DNA of 64,000 nucleotides from Yeosuana aquiaggeris. GTDB taxonomy: Bacteria > Bacteroidota > Bacteroidia > Flavobacteriales > Flavobacteriaceae. Shown one piece after another: positions 17,281-26,526 of the stretch. Both the position numbers and the translations under genes were made by a program. The stretch lies in contig NZ_JBAWKC010000004.1 in the NCBI RefSeq assembly GCF_044003965.1, positions 1-64,000 of the forward strand, given 5' to 3'. Numbering within the stretch: position 1 is the first letter of the stretch; each line of letters opens with the position of its first letter. The notes under the pieces were generated by a model, which worked only from the letters and a program-made list of their open reading frames with translations, searched no databases and was not told the DNA's origin.

Positions 17281-17430
17281 AATAATATTCTTTTTTCAGT
17301 TAAGGCGCATTCTTGTTAAGATACAAGGAAAAGACTCTACACCTCATCATATATTTTATAACAAATTATATGATTACAGTTTCAACCCTTTCCGCAAATT
17401 GAAACACAAATATCGTATTTTTTAATAAAA

Positions 17431-17452
17431 AAGCATCCTATCAAGGATGCTT
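17431..17452 (-). terminator. Terminator of the FMN reductase-MarR-pirin operon
   Basis: AAGCATCCT/AGGATGCTT stem with a 4-base loop, followed on the minus strand by TTTTATT. It lies 24 bp downstream of the pirin stop. Confidence 0.75.
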
Positions 17453-17476
17453 AATTATAAGATTTAAAAAATACAC

Positions 17477-18199
17477 TTAAAATTTCATGGGTACTTCAAT
17501 AAATAATAAACTAGTATCTTCTTCTGGATTAATTTTAAAAGCATCTGTTTCCCATATTCCAACAGCATCTCTACTCTCTAAAACAGTCTTATCAATCAGT
17601 GTTTTACCGCTAATGTTCATAATATAAACACCATGATTTTTACTTTTTAATTTATAGTCAAATGAATTTGATGCACCTAAATCAATTCTAGAAATGATGG
17701 CATCCTGATGAATTTTTAAACTTCCTTCGTGAGTGTCATCAATAGAAGTCACTAAGGTTTGAAGCTTATTTTTTCGCTCATTAGCATCAAATTTTTTCTG
17801 ATCATATCGAGGTGTCACATTTTGTTTATCTGAAAAAATCCAAATTTGAAATAAACTTAAATGCTCATCAACAGACCCATTAATTTCTGAATGTTGCACG
17901 CCAGAGCCAGCAGACATCACTTGCACTTCACCTGGTAAAACAGGAATCCACTCATCACCCATATTATCTTTATGTTTAAGAACACCCTTTAACGGAATTG
18001 TTATGATTTCCATATTGTCATGCGGATGCGTTCCAAACCCCATTTTTGGAGCAATGATATCGTCATTAAGTACACGCAACGCCCCAAAATGCACTTTTTC
18101 CGGATTGTGAAAACCGGCAAAACTAAATGAATGATTTGCTTGTAACCATCCGTGATTTGCAAATCCTCTGCTATCAGCCTTATGATGTATTATTTTCAT
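17477..18199 (-). CDS. Pirin family protein (YhhW/quercetinase-like)
   Basis: 240 residues of the bicupin pirin family. Metal-ligand motifs of the N-terminal cupin are visible: GTHPHDNMEII (two His) and GVQHSEIN (His and Glu). Some bacterial relatives (YhhW) show quercetin 2,3-dioxygenase activity, but the natural substrate is uncertain. It is the last gene of a three-gene operon with an FMN reductase and a MarR regulator, spaced 23 bp after marR. That context suggests a role in defence against quinones or other electrophiles. Confidence 0.9.
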   Translation of the reverse strand: MKIIHHKADSRGFANHGWLQANHSFSFAGFHNPEKVHFGALRVLNDDIIAPKMGFGTHPHDNMEIITIPLKGVLKHKDNMGDEWIPVLPGEVQVMSAGSGVQHSEINGSVDEHLSLFQIWIFSDKQNVTPRYDQKKFDANERKNKLQTLVTSIDDTHEGSLKIHQDAIISRIDLGASNSFDYKLKSKNHGVYIMNISGKTLIDKTVLESRDAVGIWETDAFKINPEEDTSLLFIEVPMKF

Positions 18200-18222
18200 T
18201 TTATTTCCTTCTTTAATATTTA

Positions 18223-18660
18223 TTATCTCATTTTATCAAGTAATTGACTCAATTGTTCTGCTTCTGATTCATTCAAGTTTTTTAATAGTTCTTTATTAAA
18301 ATTGTCTGGTATCGATTTCAAAAGACTCTTTCCTTTTTCAGTAATGGCAATTTTAACCACGCGTCTGTCATGTTCACACGGCAAACGTTCTATAAATTGT
18401 TTGGCACACAACTTATCCATTAATCTGGTAGTGTTTGGAGCGCGCTCTATCATTCGATCTTTAATTACCTGAACATTTAGGGGTTCATCTGCTCCGTTTA
18501 ATATTCTTAAAATATTATATTGTTGAGGAGAAATACCAAAAGATTTAAAAAAATCATTTTGATGATTTGAGATCCAACTAGCCGTGTATAATATGTTTAA
18601 CAGCGCTTTAATTCTATTATTCGCGAATGTTGAATTAATATCTTTTGATAAATCTCCCAT
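18223..18660 (-). CDS. MarR family transcriptional regulator
   Basis: 145 residues with the MarR winged helix: SPQQYNILRILN (helix before the wing), IKDRMIERAPNTTRLMDKL (recognition helix) and the wing CEHDRRVVKIAITEKG. Two cysteines, Cys85 at the end of the recognition helix and Cys95 at the start of the wing, are well placed for redox or electrophile sensing as in OhrR/YodB-type members. That is inference. It lies between an FMN reductase (2 nt upstream) and a pirin gene, and probably autoregulates the operon from the GGAAA/TTTCC element upstream. Confidence 0.9.
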   Translation of the reverse strand: MGDLSKDINSTFANNRIKALLNILYTASWISNHQNDFFKSFGISPQQYNILRILNGADEPLNVQVIKDRMIERAPNTTRLMDKLCAKQFIERLPCEHDRRVVKIAITEKGKSLLKSIPDNFNKELLKNLNESEAEQLSQLLDKMR

Positions 18661-18662
18661 AT

Positions 18663-19193
18663 TTACAGACTTAGCTCAAATTGCTTCACAGCATTTTTTA
18701 ATTGCAAATTCAATTCGTCGTCAACAATTTTACCATTAGAAAAATTATTTCCAAAAAACGGTAATGAATAGATTTCAACAATATTTGCATTGTGACGCGG
18801 AAATCTATCTTTCGCAATATTTAAGACTGATTCACCACCTCTTCCTCCTGGAGAAGTCGCCAATAATAACATAGGCTTATCAAAAAAAGTCTTTCCCTCA
18901 ATCCTTGACATCCAATCAAAAAGATTTTTGAAGGCTGTTGAATAGGCACCATTATGCTCGGCTAATGACAACATCAGCCCATCTGAAGATTTTATAAGAT
19001 CTAAAAAAATATGCGCATTTTGTGGAATACCATGTTCCTTTTCAAAATCAACGCCATAAAGTGGTAATTCAAAATCATTTAAATCTAATATTGTAACATC
19101 AACCTCATTTAATAAACTTGCCGAATACGTCACTAATTGTTTATTAATTGATGTTTTACTATTGGTTCCTGCGAAAGCAATGATCTTTTTCAT
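18663..19193 (-). CDS. NADPH-dependent FMN reductase family protein
   Basis: 176 residues of the flavodoxin-like NADPH-dependent FMN reductase fold. The N-terminal FMN phosphate loop (GTNSKTSINKQL) and the flavin-contact segment SLAEHNGAYSTAFKNLFDWMSR are visible. Enzymes of this type reduce quinones, azo compounds or flavins. It is first in the operon with MarR and pirin and has a well-formed promoter, so it is likely induced by the compounds the MarR protein senses. Confidence 0.9.
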   Translation of the reverse strand: MKKIIAFAGTNSKTSINKQLVTYSASLLNEVDVTILDLNDFELPLYGVDFEKEHGIPQNAHIFLDLIKSSDGLMLSLAEHNGAYSTAFKNLFDWMSRIEGKTFFDKPMLLLATSPGGRGGESVLNIAKDRFPRHNANIVEIYSLPFFGNNFSNGKIVDDELNLQLKNAVKQFELSL

Positions 19194-19212
19194 ATGATGT
19201 TTAAAATTTAAT

Positions 19213-19243
19213 CAAATGTACAATAAACTATTTTATTTTCCAA
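19213..19243 (-). promoter_or_regulatory. Promoter of the FMN reductase-MarR-pirin operon
   Basis: On the minus strand TTG is followed after 20 nt by TACATTTG, a full match to TAnnTTTG. The -7 box lies 20 bp upstream of the start codon. Confidence 0.7.
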
Positions 19244-19256
19244 GGAAACTATTTCC
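19237..19256. promoter_or_regulatory. Candidate MarR operator
   Basis: Three alternating half sites, TTTCC-AA-GGAAA-CTA-TTTCC, give two overlapping inverted repeats. The left one overlaps the TTG of the -33 element of the operon promoter, where a bound repressor would block RNA polymerase. Assignment to the MarR protein is by position only. Confidence 0.45.
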
Positions 19257-19332
19257 ATGTAATATTATTTAATATTTAATTAACATAGTTTGAATGATTT
19301 TTTGAATCTTTTGTACATTAGCAACAAACTAA

Positions 19333-20967
19333 ATGCAAATGGATATCAACTTCAATAAAAACGAAGATCATAATAAACTCTTACTCTCTGAACTTAACAA
19401 AAGACTTGCTAAAGTTCACCTTGGAGGAGGTAAGTCAAGTATTGAAAAACATCATTCAAAAGGTAAGATGACCGCGCATGAACGGATTAATTATTTACTT
19501 GATTCGGGAGCCAAATCTATTGAATTAGCTTCGTTTGCCGGTGAAGGCATGTACCAGGAACATGGGGGTTGCCCTTCAGCTGGAGTAGTTGTAAAAATTG
19601 GATACATCAAAGGAAAACAATGCATTGTAGTTGCCAATGATGCTACCGTAAAGGCTGGAGCCTGGTTTCCAATTACAGCCAAGAAAAACTTAAGAGCTCA
19701 AGAAATAGCTATAGAAAATAAACTTCCTATTATATATTTAGTTGACAGTGCAGGTGTTTATTTACCATTACAGGATGATATATTCCCAGATAAAGAACAT
19801 TTTGGACGTATTTTTAGAAATAATGCCATCATGAGCAGTATGGGAATTACCCAGATAAGTGCTGTTATGGGTAGCTGTGTGGCCGGTGGTGCTTATTTAC
19901 CCATAATGAGTGATGAAGCCTTGATAGTTGATAAAACGGGAAGCATCTTTTTAGCTGGGAGTTATCTGGTAAAAGCTGCTATAGGTGAGAGTGTTGATAA
20001 TGAAACCTTAGGAGGTGCTACCACACACTGCGAAATTTCGGGTGTGACGGATTATAAAGCCAAAGATGACAAAGATGCTTTAGATACTATAAAAAATATT
20101 ATAAGTAAAATTGGTGATTATGACAAGGCGGGTTTTAACCGAATTGATCCGGCCAAGCCTAAAGAAAATCCTGAAGATATTTATGGTATCATTCCCAAAT
20201 CAAGGGCTGATCAATATGATATGTATGATGTTATTAAACGTTTGGTTGATAATTCTGAATTTGATGAATATAAAGCTGGTTACGGAAAAACAATCATTAC
20301 CTGCTATGCCAGAATTGAAGGCTGGGCTGTTGGTATTGTGGCTAACCAAAGGAAACTAGTTAAAACAAAACAAGGTGAAATGCAGTTTGGAGGGGTTATT
20401 TATAATGACAGTGCTGATAAGGCTACCCGATTTATTGCCAATTGTAATCAAAAAAAAATCCCACTGGTCTTTTTACAAGATGTTACCGGTTTTATGGTAG
20501 GCAGTAAAAGTGAGCATGGTGGTATTATAAAAGATGGTGCTAAAATGGTTAATGCAGTGAGTAATAGTGTGGTTCCTAAATTCACTGTTATTATTGGGAA
20601 CAGTTACGGTGCCGGTAATTATGCCATGTGTGGTAAAGCTTATGATCCACGCCTCATTGTGGCCTGGCCAAGTGCCGAATTAGCAGTAATGAGTGGTAAT
20701 AGTGCCGCTAAAGTACTATTGCAAATTGAAACCGCTTCCTTAAAGAAAAAGGGAGAAACGATTACCAAAGAAAAAGAAGAAGCCCTTTTTAATAAGATTA
20801 AAGACAGATACGATGCACAAGTATCCCCTTATTACGCAGCCGCACGTATTTGGACAGATGCTATTATTGATCCTTTAGATACGCGCAAATGGCTTAGTAT
20901 AGGTATTGAAGCGGCTAACCACGCTCCTATTGAAAAGAAATTTAATTTAGGCGTGATACAAGTTTAA
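19333..20967 (+). CDS. Acyl-CoA carboxylase carboxyltransferase (beta) subunit
   Basis: 544 residues of the biotin-dependent carboxyltransferase family (methylcrotonyl-/propionyl-CoA carboxylase beta type). Visible signatures include KMTAHERI near residue 45, the acyl-CoA oxyanion region GGAYLPIMSDEA, FLAGSYLVKAAIGE and the second half-site YGAGNYAMCGKAYDPR. The length and the many Lys-rich joints fit a methylcrotonyl-CoA carboxylase-like member acting in leucine or branched-chain acyl-CoA breakdown. No biotin carboxylase/carrier subunit is adjacent, so substrate remains open. An ATG two codons downstream (19339) is an alternative start. Its stop codon overlaps that of the convergent menE. 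Confidence 0.88.
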   Translation: MQMDINFNKNEDHNKLLLSELNKRLAKVHLGGGKSSIEKHHSKGKMTAHERINYLLDSGAKSIELASFAGEGMYQEHGGCPSAGVVVKIGYIKGKQCIVVANDATVKAGAWFPITAKKNLRAQEIAIENKLPIIYLVDSAGVYLPLQDDIFPDKEHFGRIFRNNAIMSSMGITQISAVMGSCVAGGAYLPIMSDEALIVDKTGSIFLAGSYLVKAAIGESVDNETLGGATTHCEISGVTDYKAKDDKDALDTIKNIISKIGDYDKAGFNRIDPAKPKENPEDIYGIIPKSRADQYDMYDVIKRLVDNSEFDEYKAGYGKTIITCYARIEGWAVGIVANQRKLVKTKQGEMQFGGVIYNDSADKATRFIANCNQKKIPLVFLQDVTGFMVGSKSEHGGIIKDGAKMVNAVSNSVVPKFTVIIGNSYGAGNYAMCGKAYDPRLIVAWPSAELAVMSGNSAAKVLLQIETASLKKKGETITKEKEEALFNKIKDRYDAQVSPYYAAARIWTDAIIDPLDTRKWLSIGIEAANHAPIEKKFNLGVIQV

Positions 20968-22049
20968 ATAACGCCTATCTTTTTTAAAATCTTATTACGT
21001 TGAATTTTTTCTGATATCACATCAAACTTTTTAACGGCATAAATATGCTTTGGCCTTTCATATTTGTCCAAGATATTAAAAATGGAAGTATCTATATCTG
21101 CAAATTCTTTTTCTACAATTATAATAACTCTCTCACCTAATTTTTTATCTTTTTCTGAAGCTATAAAAAACTTACAATCTATTTTACCATACAGCTTTTC
21201 TTCAACACTTTCAGGAAATATTTTAACACCTCCAGAATTAATAACATTATCAAATCTACCTAACCATTCAAATTCGGTGTCAGAATATAATTTAACAATA
21301 TCATTAGTTACAATGGGATGCTTTGAAAGATGTGGTGATTTTATGACTAAACAACCTCTTTCATCCTGAGAAACAAAAATATCTGGCAGGGTTTTAAAAA
21401 CAGATTTATCTTGTGAAAAATCATTTCCTTCTTTATTGAAATTATTAAGTGCTTTTAAGGCAATATGAGTGGCGGTTTCCGTCATTCCAAAGGACTCGAA
21501 AATATTTACTGGAAAATCCTTGATGGCATCAATAAGTTCATTGGATGCTTTAACACTTCCTACTATAATATTTTTAAAATTACCTATTTTATCAATAGAA
21601 TTTTGCAATTGAATAGGTAACATAGCACAAAAATCATAGGCTCTTTTTGAGTTAAAAACGGGATGAGCTGAAGGTTCAATCAGGTCAATTTCTAGACCTA
21701 ATATCATGGCGCGCACTAACATCATTTTTCCTGCAATAAAGTTGGCAGGAAGACAATGCAATGCTTTGTCTCCCGGAGCAAGATTAAAAAAATTACCAGT
21801 AAAAATAGAGGAATTTACCATGGCTTGTTTATCAAGCTTAATTAGTTTTGGTTTACCCGTTGTTCCTGTTGATTTTACTTTTATAAAGCTTTTAGAATCC
21901 AGCCAATCTATCAAAAAATCACCAACAGCTTGTTCGTAAGGCAGGCCTTCTTTAATAAAACTATAGGCTACTTCTTTTATATCATCTTGATTATAATTTA
22001 CGCCGTTCAGCTTAAATTTTAAATGTACTTTATTATAACTAGGTATCAC
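20964..22049 (-). CDS. menE: o-Succinylbenzoate-CoA ligase, short form
   Basis: 361 residues of the AMP-binding (adenylate-forming) superfamily. The P-loop STGTTGKPK lies near residue 60 and the adenine-contact motif FESFGMTETATHIAL near residue 186. The D/R and lysine of the C-terminal domain appear in WLGRFDNVINSGGVKI and the terminal IQRNKILKK. It activates o-succinylbenzoate with CoA in menaquinone synthesis. It is about 100 residues shorter than typical MenE at the N-terminus, where the P-loop usually lies at about 150. The menC gene two positions upstream on the same strand supports the assignment. Confidence 0.88.
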   Translation of the reverse strand: MIPSYNKVHLKFKLNGVNYNQDDIKEVAYSFIKEGLPYEQAVGDFLIDWLDSKSFIKVKSTGTTGKPKLIKLDKQAMVNSSIFTGNFFNLAPGDKALHCLPANFIAGKMMLVRAMILGLEIDLIEPSAHPVFNSKRAYDFCAMLPIQLQNSIDKIGNFKNIIVGSVKASNELIDAIKDFPVNIFESFGMTETATHIALKALNNFNKEGNDFSQDKSVFKTLPDIFVSQDERGCLVIKSPHLSKHPIVTNDIVKLYSDTEFEWLGRFDNVINSGGVKIFPESVEEKLYGKIDCKFFIASEKDKKLGERVIIIVEKEFADIDTSIFNILDKYERPKHIYAVKKFDVISEKIQRNKILKKIGVI

Positions 22050-22073
22050 GTAATTGTGGGTTTAGGTCTTTAA

Positions 22074-23018
22074 CTATAAAATCTCGTTCGGTGGCGTCAC
22101 CACTTTTCCAAATAGCTTCTCTTTCCAGTTAGTCCATTTGTATTTTTTTGCTAAAATTAATAGAATTATTGGAAATACTATAAATACAGGCATAAATATA
22201 TCTACAAACCCGGCTTCCGTTGGATCTGACAAATCTTTTAAAACGGAATGGGTTTGAAAAGCAGTCCAGTCAGCCGTCACTAACAGTGCTGTAAAAAGAT
22301 TATTGGCTGCATGAAACCCCAAGGAGAGTTCCAATCCTTCATCCATTAAGGTCATAATACCTAAAAATAATCCGGTTCCTATATAATAAACCATAATCAT
22401 ATTTCCCAACTTATCAACTTCAGGATTAGCAATATGCAACATGCCGAATGTAAATGAGGTCAATAATAGCGGTGCCCATTTGTTCTTTAAAATCACACCA
22501 ATCCCCTGCATCAAATAACCTCTAAACAAATACTCTTCAAAACTGGTTTGAAGTGGCACAAATAAAATGGCAATGATACAAAGTATTATAAATGGTACGA
22601 GCTGAAAATTAATAACATAATCCGCCGGCGAGGTCACATAATCTATAATCACAAAACTGCTTGAAACAATTCCCCACAGAATAAAAATAAACCAAAAGCG
22701 TTTCCAATCAATTTTTTCTCTTGAGGTAGTTAATTGAATTAAAGGCTGCCTGTGTAAATACTTAGCAACCATGAATACACCTACCAAACCAATGGCAAAA
22801 GACAACAGCATTAAAAACAGATTTAAATTAGGCTCTAATAAAGACATCATATTCTGTTCATCCAACTGAAATATATTATCCCCATTTTTAAAAGCTTTAA
22901 TCATAACCGCAGCAGTAAATGGAATTTGCCCAATGATGACTGCAATGACAATAATTATTAATCCTGCTAAATAACGCCACCATTCGTGTAATGACTTAAA
23001 TGCTTGTGATATATACAT
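22074..23018 (-). CDS. CPBP family intramembrane glutamic endopeptidase
   Basis: 314 residues with about eight membrane segments. The CPBP/Abi (Rce1-like) motifs are visible: EEYLFRGYLMQG (catalytic EE...R), FGMLHIAN (His) and HAANN (His and Asn). These proteins are membrane proteases or immunity-type proteins; the substrate is unknown. It lies 3 nt after menC and 24 nt before menE, inside the menaquinone operon, a position I recall in other flavobacteria. Whether it has any role in quinone synthesis is not evident. Confidence 0.88.
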   Translation of the reverse strand: MYISQAFKSLHEWWRYLAGLIIIVIAVIIGQIPFTAAVMIKAFKNGDNIFQLDEQNMMSLLEPNLNLFLMLLSFAIGLVGVFMVAKYLHRQPLIQLTTSREKIDWKRFWFIFILWGIVSSSFVIIDYVTSPADYVINFQLVPFIILCIIAILFVPLQTSFEEYLFRGYLMQGIGVILKNKWAPLLLTSFTFGMLHIANPEVDKLGNMIMVYYIGTGLFLGIMTLMDEGLELSLGFHAANNLFTALLVTADWTAFQTHSVLKDLSDPTEAGFVDIFMPVFIVFPIILLILAKKYKWTNWKEKLFGKVVTPPNEIL

Positions 23019-23021
23019 AAA

Positions 23022-24059
23022 TTATAAATTAAAATTCCAACTAGTGTTAGTATTGTAATAAAGTGCGCCCTCTTTGACCTCTAAGGGTGACTCAAAATTA
23101 TTGGTAAACAAACTTCCTGTACCTAATCCTTGTGGTTGTAGATTGCGCTTTGTGTAAGTATATTGCGCTATAGCATTAAGCCCTACATTACTTTCTAAAG
23201 CACTGGTTATCCACCAGCCAATATTATGGTGTTCTGAAATCTCTATCCAACCATCACTACCTTGAAAACCACCAATTAAAGTGGGTTTTAAAATAATATA
23301 TTGTGGTTTAATACTATTAAGAAGCGATTCTTTTTTTTCTTTTGAAAAAACGCCAATCAATTCTTCATCTAAAGCAATGGGTAAAGGCGTTTGGTCACAT
23401 AGTTTTGCCATCTCTTCAATTTGTCCTGGTTTAATAGGTTGCTCTATAGAATGCAAGTCTAAATCAGATAAAATATTAAGTTTTTCTAAAGCATCTGAAG
23501 GAGAAAAAGCCCCATTCGCATCGACTCTTAATTCCATATCTTTTGAGGAAAATTCTTTTCTAATAGATCTTAAAAGATTTATTTCCGTTTGAAAATTGAT
23601 GGCACCAATTTTCATTTTGATACATTTAAAACCAGCTTCAATTTTATATTTAATTTGTTGACGCATATAGGATTCAGACCCCATCCAGATAAGTCCGTTT
23701 ATTTCAATAGAATCAGTTCCTTGAGTAAAATCCGAAGGAAATAGTATAAAAGGTTTTTTTGCCTCCAAAGATTTAAATGCCATTTCTAATCCAAATTGAA
23801 TGCTCGGAAACGCTACCAATTCTTGAAATAAGACCTCTAATCCTAAATTCACATTTTCACAAACCCATTGTAATTTGTCTTCATAATTAGGTTTGTCATC
23901 AATTGATAAGCCCTTAAACATGCCGCATTCACCAACACCTTGCTTACCATGCTCATTAAGAATGATAAACCATGTTTCTTTGGTTTTTAATACCCCTCGT
24001 GAGGTTCCACTCGGCTGTTCAAAAATTAAGATATGTTTTTGATAAGATGCTGTTTTCAC
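23022..24059 (-). CDS. menC: o-Succinylbenzoate synthase
   Basis: 345 residues of the enolase superfamily (muconate-lactonizing type). Catalytic and metal motifs are visible: the K-x-K of CIKMKIG, the metal Asp in RVDANGAF, Glu in SIEQPI, Asp/Glu in ALDEEL and the second-half Lys in YIILKPTLIGG. It dehydrates SHCHC to o-succinylbenzoate in menaquinone synthesis. It heads the menC-CPBP-menE operon and is divergent from a sterol desaturase gene only 54 bp away. Confidence 0.92.
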   Translation of the reverse strand: MKTASYQKHILIFEQPSGTSRGVLKTKETWFIILNEHGKQGVGECGMFKGLSIDDKPNYEDKLQWVCENVNLGLEVLFQELVAFPSIQFGLEMAFKSLEAKKPFILFPSDFTQGTDSIEINGLIWMGSESYMRQQIKYKIEAGFKCIKMKIGAINFQTEINLLRSIRKEFSSKDMELRVDANGAFSPSDALEKLNILSDLDLHSIEQPIKPGQIEEMAKLCDQTPLPIALDEELIGVFSKEKKESLLNSIKPQYIILKPTLIGGFQGSDGWIEISEHHNIGWWITSALESNVGLNAIAQYTYTKRNLQPQGLGTGSLFTNNFESPLEVKEGALYYNTNTSWNFNL

Positions 24060-24113
24060 TCGCCAAAAATACTTAATTTATTTTGTATTTTAGAGCGCAT
24101 AAACTAAATACCA

Positions 24114-25019
24114 ATGCCCAATTTCCCTAACATTATTCTTTTTGCTATTCCGTTTTTCATTTTGGCTATGTTAGTTGAATTGTTTGTAACCGCAAAACAG
24201 CATATTAAATCTTACGAAATGAAAGATTCATTTTCATCGCTAACCATGGGATTGGGTAATGTGCTTTTGGGTTTTGTTAGTAAGGCCCTGGTTTTATGGG
24301 CCTTCTTATATGTTTATGACCATTTCAGATTGGCTACAATTCCTATTATTTGGTGGAGTTTTGTTCTTATTTTTTTTGCTGATGACATCTCTTACTACTG
24401 GTTCCATCGTGTTTCGCACACATGTCGCCTTTTTTGGGCCTCTCATGTGGTACATCATTCATCTAAACACTATAATTTAAGCACGGCTTTACGCCAGACC
24501 TGGTCAGGTAGTTTTTATTCATTTATATTCTGGATCTGGATGCCTCTTTTGGGATTTCATCCGGCCATGATCATGTTACAAATGTCTATTAGTTTATTAT
24601 ATCAATTCTGGATTCATACGGAGACTATTGATAAAATGCCAAAATGGTTTGAAGCTATTATGAATACCCCTTCTCATCATCGGGTACATCATGGCAGCAA
24701 CCCATTATATTTAGATAGAAACCATGCCGGAATTTTAATCATTTGGGATAAAATCTTTGGCACTTTTCAGTTGGAACTTAAAGACGAAAAAGTAGTTTAC
24801 GGATTGGTTAAAAATATTAATACCTTCAATCCCATAAAAATTGCCTTTATTGAATGGATATATCTGTTTAAAGATGTTCTTACGGGTAAAAAATCTATAA
24901 AAAACAGGATTCTTTATTTGATTAAACCTCCAGGCTGGTCTCATGATGGCACTGGAAAAATAAGTAATGATTTACGAAACGAATGGCTCATTAAAAAAAA
25001 GACTTATGACACTAAATAA
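24114..25019 (+). CDS. Sterol desaturase/fatty acid hydroxylase family membrane protein
   Basis: 301 residues with about four membrane segments and the eight-histidine di-iron pattern of the family: HRVSH, HVVHHSSKHYN, HRVHHG and a further His in NHAG. Members hydroxylate or desaturate lipids, but the bacterial substrate here is unknown. The downstream SDR gene overlaps its end by 14 bp, so the two enzymes probably act on one lipid pathway, with oxidation of a hydroxyl by the SDR a natural second step (inference). The pair sits on the opposite strand inside the menaquinone gene set. Confidence 0.9.
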   Translation: MPNFPNIILFAIPFFILAMLVELFVTAKQHIKSYEMKDSFSSLTMGLGNVLLGFVSKALVLWAFLYVYDHFRLATIPIIWWSFVLIFFADDISYYWFHRVSHTCRLFWASHVVHHSSKHYNLSTALRQTWSGSFYSFIFWIWMPLLGFHPAMIMLQMSISLLYQFWIHTETIDKMPKWFEAIMNTPSHHRVHHGSNPLYLDRNHAGILIIWDKIFGTFQLELKDEKVVYGLVKNINTFNPIKIAFIEWIYLFKDVLTGKKSIKNRILYLIKPPGWSHDGTGKISNDLRNEWLIKKKTYDTK

Positions 25020-25797
25020 CAAAGTGATTTGGATAACAGGTGCCTCCAGTGGGATTGGCAAAAGTTTAGCGATTGAACTTTCAAACTATCCGTGTCAATT
25101 AATATTATCTGCAAGGCGAAAAGAGGTTTTAGAGGAAGTAAAAAAACAATATAAACATCCGGAAAACGTTGCGGTACTGCCTTTTGATTTAGCCGATTAT
25201 AAAGCGATGCCTCAAATTGCCAATGAAGCTGTTAAATGCTTTGGTGTTGTGGATATGCTCATTAACAATGGTGGTATTAGCCAACGGTCACCAATCATAG
25301 AAACGGCCATTGAAGTAGATAAAAAACTGATAGACATTGATTATTTGGGCACGGTAGCTTTAACCAAAGCCATTTTACCTCATTTTGTTTCAAATCAATC
25401 AGGATGTTTTGTGGTGGTGTCGAGCCTTATGGGGAAATTCAGTTCTCCTTTAAGATCTGCTTATTGTGCTGCCAAACATGCCTTACATGGTTTTTTTGAC
25501 GCGTTACGATTAGAGCATCATAAAGATAATATAAAGGTGACTTTAATATGTCCTGGTTTTGTCAATACCAATGTGGCCAGAAATGCTTTAACTGCAGATG
25601 GCAGTCAGCAAATAATTCAGGATAAAATGACTGAAAATGGATTAAATCCGGACATTTTTGTTAAAAAAATGATCAAAGCCATAAAAAAAGAAAAATTTGA
25701 AGCTTATATTGGAAAATTTGAAGCTTTTGGAGTTTATGTACAACGCTTATCTCCCAGACTCATTCATTGGTTGGTTCTGAGAAGTAAGGTGAAATAA
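25006..25797 (+). CDS. SDR family NAD(P)-dependent oxidoreductase
   Basis: 263 residues from the ATG at 25006 (MTLNNKVIWITGASSG). The upstream in-frame ATG at 24967 lies deep in the sterol desaturase gene and would add residues before the Rossmann strand, so it is rejected. Visible motifs are TGASSGIG (cofactor loop), NNGG, catalytic Ser in VVSSLMGKFS and Y-x-x-x-K in AYCAAKHAL. The C-terminal PGFVNTNVARNA is typical of the DHRS7-like branch. It overlaps the sterol desaturase gene by 14 bp. The substrate is unknown, probably a lipid alcohol or ketone. Confidence 0.9.
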   Translation: MTLNNKVIWITGASSGIGKSLAIELSNYPCQLILSARRKEVLEEVKKQYKHPENVAVLPFDLADYKAMPQIANEAVKCFGVVDMLINNGGISQRSPIIETAIEVDKKLIDIDYLGTVALTKAILPHFVSNQSGCFVVVSSLMGKFSSPLRSAYCAAKHALHGFFDALRLEHHKDNIKVTLICPGFVNTNVARNALTADGSQQIIQDKMTENGLNPDIFVKKMIKAIKKEKFEAYIGKFEAFGVYVQRLSPRLIHWLVLRSKVK

Positions 25798-25805
25798 CAA
25801 ACTGC

Positions 25806-26483
25806 TTATAATTCAATAAAATCACCAATATTTAAAAGCATTAAATCTTTTCCTTTTTCAAAAAACTTCTTTTTAGCTAAATCGTGGTCAATTTCAATAT
25901 AACCAAAAGTGTCAAAATGATAGCCCAACACTTTATCACATTTAACAAAATCACTGGCTATAATGGCATCGTCTACTCCCATAGTAAAATTGTCACCAAT
26001 AGGAAGGATAGCTAAATCAAGTTTAATAAACATGGGAATAAGCTGCATATCCATTGTAAGAGCCGTATCACCGGCGATATAAATATTTTTATGTTCTCCT
26101 TCAATAACGAAGCCGCCAGGTTGCCCGCCATAACTTCCGTCTGGAAACGATGAGGTATGAATGGCATTGACATATTTTACATTTCCAAATTCAAAATCCC
26201 ACTGACCACCATGATTCATTGGATGGCCTTCAATGCCAAGTTTTTCAAAATGTGATACGATTTCAAAGTTTGAAACAATGACGGCATTGGTTCTTTTGGC
26301 AATAGCTTCCACGTCTAAAATATGGTCTTGATGCGCATGGGTTAACAAGATGTAATCTGCTTTTAAGTCTTCAATGTTTATGTGGGAAGCCTTAGGATTT
26401 GCTGAAATAAATGGATCTACTAAAATATTAATGTCCCCTACTTGAATGCCTAATGAAGCATGACCTAAAAATGTGATTTTCAT
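25806..26483 (-). CDS. Metal-dependent hydrolase, MBL fold (UlaG/YtkL-like)
   Basis: 225 residues. The metallo-beta-lactamase metal motif HAHQDH is near residue 50, followed by IHTSSFPDGS, AGDTALT (bridging Asp) and the C-terminal GYHFDTFG histidine. It belongs to the group annotated UPF0173 metal-dependent hydrolase. The substrate is unknown. It lies 43 bp downstream of menA on the same strand and is probably the last gene of the menB-menA transcript. Confidence 0.9.
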   Translation of the reverse strand: MKITFLGHASLGIQVGDINILVDPFISANPKASHINIEDLKADYILLTHAHQDHILDVEAIAKRTNAVIVSNFEIVSHFEKLGIEGHPMNHGGQWDFEFGNVKYVNAIHTSSFPDGSYGGQPGGFVIEGEHKNIYIAGDTALTMDMQLIPMFIKLDLAILPIGDNFTMGVDDAIIASDFVKCDKVLGYHFDTFGYIEIDHDLAKKKFFEKGKDLMLLNIGDFIEL

Positions 26484-26526
26484 GATTTCAAAATTATTTA
26501 TTTTAAAAAAGAAAAGTACAAAAAAT

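Noticed and set aside
24967..25005. Longer start for the SDR gene
   Set aside because: It would add 13 residues encoded inside the sterol desaturase gene ahead of the Rossmann strand; the ATG at 25006 gives the normal family start.
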